Positions 1 through 5,969 of a DNA stretch of 11,662 nt are shown here, piece by piece (positions within the stretch are counted from its first letter, which is position 1; each line of letters starts with the position of its first letter). Under the pieces are notes generated by a model. It worked only from the letters and a program-made list of their open reading frames with translations. It was not told the DNA's origin and did not search any database. The translations under genes and the position numbers were made by a program. Source of the stretch: Trebonia sp. (GTDB lineage Bacteria > Actinomycetota > Actinomycetes > Streptosporangiales > Streptosporangiaceae); contig JASHPP010000018.1 of NCBI GenBank assembly GCA_030038035.1, forward strand, positions 1 through 11,662, in the 5' to 3' direction.

Positions 1-3000
1 TCGGTCTGGCCGCTGGCGATCGGGCTGCTGATCGCCGCGGCGGCCAACTTCGCCGGCATCTACATGCGGCGGTTCCGCGGCGGGAAGATGGCGCTCGACG
101 CGCAGCACGCCATGCGGACCGAGCTGTTCGACTCGCTGTCCCGGCTGGACGGCGCGCGGCAGGACGAGATCCACACCGGCCAGCTCGTCGGCCGGTCGAT
201 CTCCGACCTCAACATGGTGCAGGGCCTGCTGCAGTGGATGCCGCTGACCCTGGGCAGCGTGCTCCTGTTCGTCTTCTCGCTCGTCATCATGATCATCCTG
301 TCCCCGCCGCTGGCGCTGGTCGCGGTCGCGGTGGCCCCGGCGCTCTGGCTGATTTCGACGGCGGCGCGCAAGAAGCTCTTCCCGGCGAGCTGGCACGCGC
401 AGCAGCAGGTCGGCGAGGTCGCCGGGATCGTCGACGAGGCGATCGGCGGCGTCCGGGTCGTCAAGGGGTTCGGCCAGGAAGAGCAGGAGATGCGGCGGAT
501 GGAGGCCGCCAGCGAGGACCTGTACGGCTCCCGGCTGCGGATGATCAGGTACACCGCGCGGTACAACCCCGCGCTCACCGCGATCCCGTCGCTCGGGCTG
601 GTGGGCGTGCTCGCCTTCGGCGGCTGGCTGGCGATCCATGGCCAGGTCACGCTCGGCACGTTCCTCGCGTTTTCGAGCTACCTGGCTCAGCTCGCCGGGC
701 CGGTGCGGGTGCTCACGAACCTGGTGACGATCGGCCAGGAGGCCCGCGCCAGCGTCATCCGGGTGTTCGAGGTGATCGACTCCCGCCCGGCGATCAGCGA
801 CAAGCCCGACGCGATCGACCTGCCGGCGGACGCGAACGGGATCGTGTTCGACGACGTGAAGTTCGGGTACGTGCCGTCGCAGCCGGTCCTGCGCGGGCTG
901 ACGCTTGAGGTCAGGCCCGGCGAGACCGTCGCGGTCATCGGCCCCTCGGGGTCAGGGAAGTCCACGCTGTCGCTGCTGCTCCCCCGCTTCTACGACGTGC
1001 GCGGCGGCGCCGTGCGCATCGGCGGTTACGACGTGCGCGACGTGACGCAGCAGTCGCTGCGGGCCGCCATCGGCCTGGTCATGGAAGACAGCTTCCTGTT
1101 CTCCGACAGCGTCCGCGCCAACATCGCCTACGGGCGGTCGGACGCCACGCTGGAGCAGGTCGTGGCCGCCGCGAAGGCGGCAGAAGCCGACGACTTCATC
1201 CGCGAGCTGCCCGACGGATACGACACGGTGATCGGCGAGCAGGGACTGACGCTGTCCGGCGGCCAGCGGCAGCGGGTCGCCCTGGCGCGCGCGCTGATCA
1301 CCAACCCCCGGCTGCTGCTGCTCGACGACGCCACGTCGGCGGTCGACCCGCGGATCGAGGCGGAGATCCACGCGACCCTGCACCGCGTCATGGCGGGCCG
1401 GACGACCCTGCTGATCGCGCACCGCAAGTCGACGCTGAACCTGGCCGACCGGATCGCGGTGCTCACCGCCGACGGGCGGGTCCGCGACGTGGGCACGCGC
1501 GAGGAACTCGCCGCGCGATCCGAACTGTTCCGGCTGCTGATCTCCGGGCCAGGCGACGACGCCGAGGGCACCGACGCGGGCGACCTCCCCGCGGCGGCCA
1601 GCGGGGAGTTCGGCGGGCAGTACGCCGCCGCAGACCTCGTCACCGCGAGTGCCGCCGGCCGCGCGCTGGCTGGGGATGGCGCAGCCGCCACGGCTCGTTC
1701 GGGATATGAGGATTCAAAAACCGACACGGCGCGGGCGCTTGCAACTTCCGCCGGCGCGGGGATCGGGCGCGGCGGTGCGCGGGGGCGGGGAGCCGCCCGC
1801 GGCAACGCGCGGCTTGACGGCATGATCGGCAGCGTCCCGCCGAGCCCCGAGCTGCTGGCCAAGGTCGCGGCGCTGCCGCCGGTGAAGGACGCGCCGAAGG
1901 TGGACGTGGCGCGGGCGCGCGCCGCCGACCGGCACTTCACGCTGCGCAAGCTGTTGCGGCCGATCGCGGTCGCGCTGATCGCCGGGCTCGTGCTCGACGG
2001 CCTGGACGCCGCCGCCAGCCTCGCGCTTCCCGCCCTCGTGCGCGGCGGGATCGACCAGGGGGTCGAGGCGCGGGCCTTCGGGTTCGTCGTCCTCATGGCG
2101 CTGATCGGGCTGGCGATCGTGTTCGGCGACTGGCTGGTGAACATCGCCGAGACCATGGTGGTCGGGCGCAACGGCGAGCGGCTGCTGTTCACGCTGCGGG
2201 TGAAGATCTTCGCGCAGCTGCAGCGGCTCGGCCTGGACTTCTACGAGCGTGAGCTGTCCGGGCGCATCATGACCAGGATGACCACCGACGTGGACGCGCT
2301 GTCCACGTTCCTGCAGACCGGGCTGGTCACGATGGTCAGCTCGGTGCTCACGTTCTTCGGCGTGCTCGCCGCGCTGCTCGTGATCAACCTGCGGCTTGGC
2401 CTGTTCGTGCTGGCGATCATGCCGTTCCTGATCGCGGCGACCGTGATCTTCCGCAAGAAGTCGTCGCAGGCGTACACGGAGGCGCGCGAGCGGGTCAGCG
2501 TGGTCAACGCCGACCTCGCGGAGAACGTGGCCGGGCTGCGGACCACCCAGGCCTTCCGGCGCGAGGAGCAGAACCGGGCGCGGTTCGCCGGGCGCAGCGA
2601 CGCGTACCGGGTCTCCCGGTTGCGGGCCCAGCGGTACATCGCGCTGTACTTCCCGTTCGTGCAGACCCTGTCGACCGTGGCGTCCGCCCTCGTCCTCGTC
2701 CTGGCGGTCGGCGAGGTCAGGTCCGGCGTGCTGACGGCGGGCGCGCTGATCGCCTACCTGCTCTACATCGACATGGTGTTCGCGCCGGTCCAGCAGCTGT
2801 CCCAGGTGTTCGACGGGTACCAGCAGGCGGCGGTCGGCGCGGCGCGGATCAAGGACCTGCTGCGGCTGCGGACGTCGGTGCCCGAGGCCGCCGGTCCGGT
2901 GCCTGTGCCCGCCGCGGGACTGGCGGGGCTGATCGAGCTGCGGGACGTGCGGTTCGCCTACCGCACCGGGTCTGCCCTGTACGGAGCGGACGCGGTGTAC

Positions 3001-3744
3001 GACAACGACGGGACGGATGGTGCCTACGCGACGCAGGAGGCTCCGGCCGCCGAGGCGATCGCCGGGGTGTCGTTCACCATCACGCCAGGGGAGACCGTGG
3101 CGCTGGTCGGGCAGACCGGGGCGGGCAAGTCCACGATCGTGAAGCTGATCGCCCGGTTCTACGACGTCACAGGCGGCGCCGTCCTCGTGGACGGGGTGGA
3201 CGTGCGGCGCTACGACCTGACCGCCTACCGTCGCAGGCTCGGCGTGGTGCCGCAGGAGTCCTACCTGTTCAGCGGCACGGTCGCGGAGGCGATCGGGTAC
3301 GCGCGCCCGTCCGCCTCGCGGGACGAGGTGATCGCGGCGGCGCGGGCGGTGGGCGCGGACGAGATGATCATGCGGCTGCCCGGCGGATACGACCACGAGG
3401 TCGGCGAGCGCGGGCGGAGCCTGTCGGCCGGGCAGCGGCAGCTCATCGCGCTGGCGCGGGCGCAGTTCGCCGACCCGGACATCCTGCTGCTCGACGAGGC
3501 GACGGCGGCTCTGGACCTGGCGTCGGAGGCCGCGGTGACCGCGGCCACCCGGCAGCTGACCTCGTCGCGGACGACGATCGTCGTCGCGCACCGGCTGACC
3601 ACGGCGGCGCGGGCCGACCGCATCGTGGTGCTCGACCACGGGCGGGTCGCCGAGATCGGCACGCACGACGAGCTGCTCGAGGCTGGCGGCGTGTACGCGG
3701 GACTGTGGGACGCGTTCGTCGGGGACGCGGAGTACGCTGCCTGA
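1..3744 (+). CDS. Fused ABC exporter (TMD-NBD-TMD-NBD), 5' partial
   Basis: The reading frame is open from base 1 and begins inside a membrane helix, so the start lies upstream; 1247 residues are present. Half 1 has membrane segments followed by NBD1: Walker A GPSGSGKST (940-966), Q-loop position occupied by Glu (1084-1086), signature LSGGQ (1252-1266), and Walker B ending Asp-Asp (1324-1329) instead of Asp-Glu. A linker of about 125 residues, rich in Ala, Gly and Arg (about 1555-1935), leads to half 2: six membrane segments, then NBD2 with Walker A GQTGAGKST (3109-3135), Q-loop Gln (3253), signature LSAGQ (3421-3435), Walker B Asp-Glu (3493-3498) and H-loop His (3589). This is the type IV (ABCB-like) exporter fold, normally two subunits, here in one chain. 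The asymmetric ATP sites match heterodimeric exporters such as TM287/288, where only one site hydrolyses ATP efficiently. It sits in the cytoplasmic membrane. The substrate cannot be told. A terminator-like hairpin follows, so it is probably not cotranscribed with the next gene. Confidence 0.95.
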   Translation, partial: SVWPLAIGLLIAAAANFAGIYMRRFRGGKMALDAQHAMRTELFDSLSRLDGARQDEIHTGQLVGRSISDLNMVQGLLQWMPLTLGSVLLFVFSLVIMIILSPPLALVAVAVAPALWLISTAARKKLFPASWHAQQQVGEVAGIVDEAIGGVRVVKGFGQEEQEMRRMEAASEDLYGSRLRMIRYTARYNPALTAIPSLGLVGVLAFGGWLAIHGQVTLGTFLAFSSYLAQLAGPVRVLTNLVTIGQEARASVIRVFEVIDSRPAISDKPDAIDLPADANGIVFDDVKFGYVPSQPVLRGLTLEVRPGETVAVIGPSGSGKSTLSLLLPRFYDVRGGAVRIGGYDVRDVTQQSLRAAIGLVMEDSFLFSDSVRANIAYGRSDATLEQVVAAAKAAEADDFIRELPDGYDTVIGEQGLTLSGGQRQRVALARALITNPRLLLLDDATSAVDPRIEAEIHATLHRVMAGRTTLLIAHRKSTLNLADRIAVLTADGRVRDVGTREELAARSELFRLLISGPGDDAEGTDAGDLPAAASGEFGGQYAAADLVTASAAGRALAGDGAAATARSGYEDSKTDTARALATSAGAGIGRGGARGRGAARGNARLDGMIGSVPPSPELLAKVAALPPVKDAPKVDVARARAADRHFTLRKLLRPIAVALIAGLVLDGLDAAASLALPALVRGGIDQGVEARAFGFVVLMALIGLAIVFGDWLVNIAETMVVGRNGERLLFTLRVKIFAQLQRLGLDFYERELSGRIMTRMTTDVDALSTFLQTGLVTMVSSVLTFFGVLAALLVINLRLGLFVLAIMPFLIAATVIFRKKSSQAYTEARERVSVVNADLAENVAGLRTTQAFRREEQNRARFAGRSDAYRVSRLRAQRYIALYFPFVQTLSTVASALVLVLAVGEVRSGVLTAGALIAYLLYIDMVFAPVQQLSQVFDGYQQAAVGAARIKDLLRLRTSVPEAAGPVPVPAAGLAGLIELRDVRFAYRTGSALYGADAVYDNDGTDGAYATQEAPAAEAIAGVSFTITPGETVALVGQTGAGKSTIVKLIARFYDVTGGAVLVDGVDVRRYDLTAYRRRLGVVPQESYLFSGTVAEAIGYARPSASRDEVIAAARAVGADEMIMRLPGGYDHEVGERGRSLSAGQRQLIALARAQFADPDILLLDEATAALDLASEAAVTAATRQLTSSRTTIVVAHRLTTAARADRIVVLDHGRVAEIGTHDELLEAGGVYAGLWDAFVGDAEYAA

Positions 3745-3753
3745 CAGGTGGCG

Positions 3754-3794
3754 GGCGTTCACGGCGTTCACCGCGTTCACGGCGTTCGCGGCGT
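3754..3794. repeat. Four 9-bp tandem repeats (GGCGTTCAC)
   Basis: Just after the ABC transporter stop there are four consecutive 9-base units, 3754-3762, 3763-3771, 3772-3780 and 3781-3789, of consensus GGCGTTCAC, with single or double substitutions in units 3 and 4, followed by a partial fifth (GGCGT). The last copies contribute to the hairpin at 3776-3797. It is too short-period and spacer-free to be CRISPR. Replication slippage is the likely origin. Confidence 0.85.
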
Positions 3795-3797
3795 GAA
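3776..3797 (+). terminator. Terminator-like hairpin after the ABC transporter
   Basis: The arms TTCACGGCG (3776-3784) and CGGCGTGAA (3789-3797) pair over nine positions with one internal G-G mismatch and enclose a TTCG loop. It starts 31 bases after the stop codon of the ABC transporter. There is no T-run, which is usual for intrinsic terminators in high-GC actinobacteria but lowers certainty. It could equally be an mRNA 3'-end stabiliser. Confidence 0.4.
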
Positions 3798-3862
3798 TCA
3801 CAGTTCGACCTGCGGCGCGGGCTCAGCCGTTGCCCGTGCTCCGCAGTAGAGTTAAAACGACC

Positions 3863-3877
3863 CAGCTAAGGTAGCTG
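3863..3877. repeat. Short inverted repeat upstream of the ASST-like gene
   Basis: CAGCT (3863-3867) and AGCTG (3873-3877) form a perfect 5-bp dyad around AAGGT. It lies 150-164 bases upstream of the GTG start at 4027, at the edge of the AT-rich stretch. It may be part of an operator or simply chance; a second weak dyad (TTGAG 3909-3913 with CTCAA 3929-3933) lies nearby. Confidence 0.25.
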
Positions 3878-3937
3878 ATCTCGAACGCGTAGACGACTCG
3901 AAAGAGCATTGAGTTTCTTTAGAGTTCGCTCAAAATC

Positions 3938-3965
3938 TTAAGTAAACACTAATTCGTCGTATACC
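3938..3965 (+). promoter_or_regulatory. Possible promoter of the ASST-like gene
   Basis: TTAAGT (3938-3943) and TATACC (3960-3965) are separated by 16 bases and match the -35 and -10 consensus only partly. They lie in a stretch of about one third GC (20 of 60 bases in 3901-3960), in sharp contrast with the surrounding coding DNA. Transcription would start near 3972, leaving a leader of about 55 bases. The -35 box overlaps the 9-mer TCTTAAGTA that also occurs upstream of the minus-strand operon. Confidence 0.25.
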
Positions 3966-4014
3966 TTATGCAGATCACCTTATGGACATCCCGCTCCCGC
4001 GACATAGTGGGACT

Positions 4015-4020
4015 AAGGAG
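4015..4020 (+). promoter_or_regulatory. Ribosome binding site setting GTG start at 4027
   Basis: AAGGAG lies six bases before GTG at 4027. The in-frame ATG at 3982 has no such sequence ahead of it. This decides the start of the ASST-like gene. Confidence 0.85.
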
Positions 4021-4026
4021 ACTGCG

Positions 4027-5616
4027 GTGGCGCAGGGAAACTTGACCAGCAAGAAGGCACCGGCCGCCCCCCAACCGCCGGACGGCATGTCGCGCAGGAA
4101 TATCCTGGCCGGCGGCGCCGTGGTTGGGCTTGCCGCGCTGGCCGGCGCCGGTCTCGCCGGGTACAAGTGGGGCAGGGATGAGGACCGGCTCACCGTGGAA
4201 TCGGCGGGCAAGGCCGCGACGCCAGCCCCAACGGTGACGACCACGGGAAACGTGCACTCGTTCTTGAGCAGGCCCGACCTGCAGCCGCCCGTTCTCTCGG
4301 TCGACGTGGTGAGCGCGCCCGCCGGCGTGCCGCCGTACGTCTTCCTGGCCAACAAGCCGTACGCGGCACAGACGCTGGTCGGCCAGCGCGGGCTGCTCAT
4401 TGCCGAGCGGGGCGGGGACATCGCCTGGTTCAATCCCATCGAGCAGGACCAGGTCCTCGACTTCAACGTTCAGACCTACAAGGGCAAGCCCGTGCTCACC
4501 TGGTGGCACGGCGAGACGGGCGCAACGTACGGGCAAGGCAACTGCTACATCGCCGACTCGACCTACACCCAGATCGCCGAGGTCAAGTGCGGCAACGGCC
4601 TCATGGCCGACATGCACGAGTTCAACCTCACCAGCCAGGGCACCGCGCTGGTCGACGCGTACAACGAACAGAAGGCCGACCTGACCTCGGTGGGCGGCAA
4701 GCACGGGGTAGTAGCGGCGGGCGTTGTCCAGGAGATCGACATCGCGACTGGCGACGTGATCTTCGAGTGGAACAGCCTGGACCACGTGCCGCTCACCGAG
4801 TCGATGGTGCCCATCGGGCAGACCGGGACCCCCGGCAGCCCGTACGACTACTTCCACATCAACTCGATCGGCGTGGCCTGGGACGGCGACCTGCTCGTCT
4901 CTGGCCGCAACACCTCGACGATCTACAAGATCGGCCGGCGGGACGGCCAGGTCAAGTGGCGCCTCGGCGGGAAGAGTTCCAGCTTCACGGTGGGGCCCGG
5001 CGCGAGTTTCTACTACCAGCACCACGTCCGCTCGGTTGGCACCGGCGTGATCACGATCTTCGACAACGGGGCATCCCCGCAGATGCAGCCGCAGTCCCGC
5101 GGCATGATCGTGAAGCTCGACCTCACGAACATGACCGCGACGCTGCAGCAGGCGTTCACCAGCCCGGCCAGGCTGCTGGCCGACAACCAGGGCAGCATGC
5201 AGCTGCTGCCTGGCGGCCGGGCGTTCGTCGGCTGGGGCGCCCAGCCGTATTACACCGAGTTCGACGCCGACGGCTCGGTGACCATGAACGGGCAGCTCCC
5301 CAACGGTGATCAGTCGTACCGCGCGTTCACCGCGGGCTGGGTCGGCTACCCCACGGACAAGCCTGCGGTAGCACTGCAGGCCAACCCGGCACAGGGCACC
5401 GCAGTGTACGTGAGCTGGAACGGGGGGACCGAGGTGGCGACCTGGCAGGTGCTCGCAGGCAAGCACCCGTCGGGCCTGGGCGCGGTGGCGACGCAGCCGC
5501 GCAACGGTTTCGAGACCATGATCGTCGCGGACAGCAGAGGACCGTATTTCGCGGTGGCTGCGTACGACGCGTCAGGCAAGCAGCTCGGCGCGTCGAAGGT
5601 CGCGAAGCTCGGCTGA
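4027..5616 (+). CDS. Exported arylsulfotransferase-like beta-propeller protein
   Basis: The 529-residue protein starts at a GTG with a strong ribosome binding site. Residues 22-45 look like a Tat signal or anchor: SRRNIL followed by a hydrophobic Ala/Gly/Leu core. No clear AxA cleavage site or lipobox is visible, so it may stay membrane-anchored. The rest resembles the ASST family (Arylsulfotran_2, PF14269 type): a repeated-strand propeller with the blocks DYFHINSI, SGRNTSTIYKI, WRLGGK and ITIFDN, then a C-terminal Ig/FnIII-like segment from about residue 455. Conserved His residues are H197 (MHEF), H277 (FHINS) and H332/H333 (YQHHVR). Characterised bacterial ASSTs move sulfate between phenolic compounds through a histidine without PAPS; whether this branch does so is not established. 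C173 and C188 are the only cysteines and could form a disulfide outside the cell. It is homologous over the whole mature length to the C-terminal half of the convergent MFS fusion. Family assignment is firm, exact activity is not. Confidence 0.85.
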   Translation: MAQGNLTSKKAPAAPQPPDGMSRRNILAGGAVVGLAALAGAGLAGYKWGRDEDRLTVESAGKAATPAPTVTTTGNVHSFLSRPDLQPPVLSVDVVSAPAGVPPYVFLANKPYAAQTLVGQRGLLIAERGGDIAWFNPIEQDQVLDFNVQTYKGKPVLTWWHGETGATYGQGNCYIADSTYTQIAEVKCGNGLMADMHEFNLTSQGTALVDAYNEQKADLTSVGGKHGVVAAGVVQEIDIATGDVIFEWNSLDHVPLTESMVPIGQTGTPGSPYDYFHINSIGVAWDGDLLVSGRNTSTIYKIGRRDGQVKWRLGGKSSSFTVGPGASFYYQHHVRSVGTGVITIFDNGASPQMQPQSRGMIVKLDLTNMTATLQQAFTSPARLLADNQGSMQLLPGGRAFVGWGAQPYYTEFDADGSVTMNGQLPNGDQSYRAFTAGWVGYPTDKPAVALQANPAQGTAVYVSWNGGTEVATWQVLAGKHPSGLGAVATQPRNGFETMIVADSRGPYFAVAAYDASGKQLGASKVAKLG

Positions 5617-5654
5617 GCCGAAAACCAGGAAGCTCGGCTGAGCCGAAGACCAGG
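5605..5654. repeat. 25-bp tandem duplication across the ASST stop codon
   Basis: Bases 5605-5629 are repeated at 5630-5654 with a single A/G difference. Copy 1 contains the last codons and stop of the ASST-like gene; copy 2 is a downstream duplicate with its own TGA. Each copy carries the near-palindrome TCGGCTGAGCCGA, so the two can fold as separate small hairpins or as one longer hairpin pairing copy 1 with copy 2. It could help end or protect the transcript. Confidence 0.9.
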
Positions 5655-5702
5655 CGGCATGCATTATCACTGCGGGCCAGCGCGGGCCAAGGTCGTCCTA
5701 CC

Positions 5703-5732
5703 GGTCCGCGGGGCGGCAGTGGTCGGCGGACC
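5703..5732. terminator. GC-rich inverted repeat between convergent genes
   Basis: GGTCCGC (5703-5709) pairs perfectly with GCGGACC (5726-5732) around a 16-base loop. An alternative pairing of GCGGGGC (5708-5714) with GCCCCGC (5746-5752) is possible. It sits in the 142-base gap between the two convergent stop codons, where a bidirectional terminator is expected. There is no T-run, so the call rests on position and symmetry. Confidence 0.35.
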
Positions 5733-5758
5733 CGAACGAGGCCGCGCCCCGCTGGCCG

Positions 5759-5932
5759 CTAGTAGCCAACGCTGGTTGTCGACTGGGACGGTTTCGGGCT
5801 CGGGCTGTTGCTGCTTGAGCTGTTCGGACCGCATCCGGCGACGAGGCTTGTAATGAGCGCCAGCGCCAGCACGAGCAGCAGCAGGCGGTATCCGGATACC
5901 GCCGACCTGCAAAGGACGACTCCCCTGTTCAA
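5759..5932 (-). CDS. Small lipoprotein, 57 aa
   Basis: Read from TTG at 5932 to TAG at 5761-5759, this frame gives a textbook lipoprotein signal: a short basic n-region ending at R16, an uninterrupted hydrophobic core LLLLVLALALITSLVAG (residues 17-33), and the lipobox V-A-G-C with C34. The mature part is only 24 residues, rich in Ser, Pro, Asn and Thr, with no domain. AGAGGGG (5945-5939) sits six bases before the TTG, and the gene begins 38 bases after the stop of the MFS-ASST gene, so it is probably third in that operon. It would be a lipid-anchored peptide on the outer face of the membrane. It could be a genuine small partner of the transporter-propeller protein or the surviving leader of a longer lipoprotein that lost its domain. 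No family is recognised. Confidence 0.6.
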   Translation of the reverse strand: MNRGVVLCRSAVSGYRLLLLVLALALITSLVAGCGPNSSSSNSPSPKPSQSTTSVGY

Positions 5933-5938
5933 CGTGTT

Positions 5939-5945
5939 CCCCTCT
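5939..5945 (-). promoter_or_regulatory. Ribosome binding site of the small lipoprotein
   Basis: On the minus strand AGAGGGG is followed by six bases and then TTG at 5932. It is the main support for the TTG start, since no in-frame ATG precedes the signal peptide. Confidence 0.5.
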
Positions 5946-5969
5946 GAAGAGATCGTTCTGTCACCGAGG

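Noticed and set aside
3754..3794. CRISPR-like array
   Set aside because: The units are nine bases with no spacers.
1714..3801. Minus-strand open frame of 695 codons with an NAVNAV N-terminal repeat
   Set aside because: It is a GC-bias shadow of the ABC transporter; the repeat is just the 9-bp tandem repeats read in reverse, and no domain is visible.
3982..4026. ATG at 3982 as start of the ASST-like gene
   Set aside because: It has no ribosome binding site, while GTG at 4027 has AAGGAG at ideal spacing and puts the Tat motif nearer the N-terminus.
3949..5466. Minus-strand open frame of 505 codons
   Set aside because: It lies antisense over the recognisable ASST-like gene and is rich in Arg, Val and His in the way typical of antisense frames in GC-rich DNA.
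5667..5912. 81-codon minus-strand frame overlapping the lipoprotein
   Set aside because: It is a different frame over the same bases; only the TTG-started frame shows a signal peptide and lipobox.
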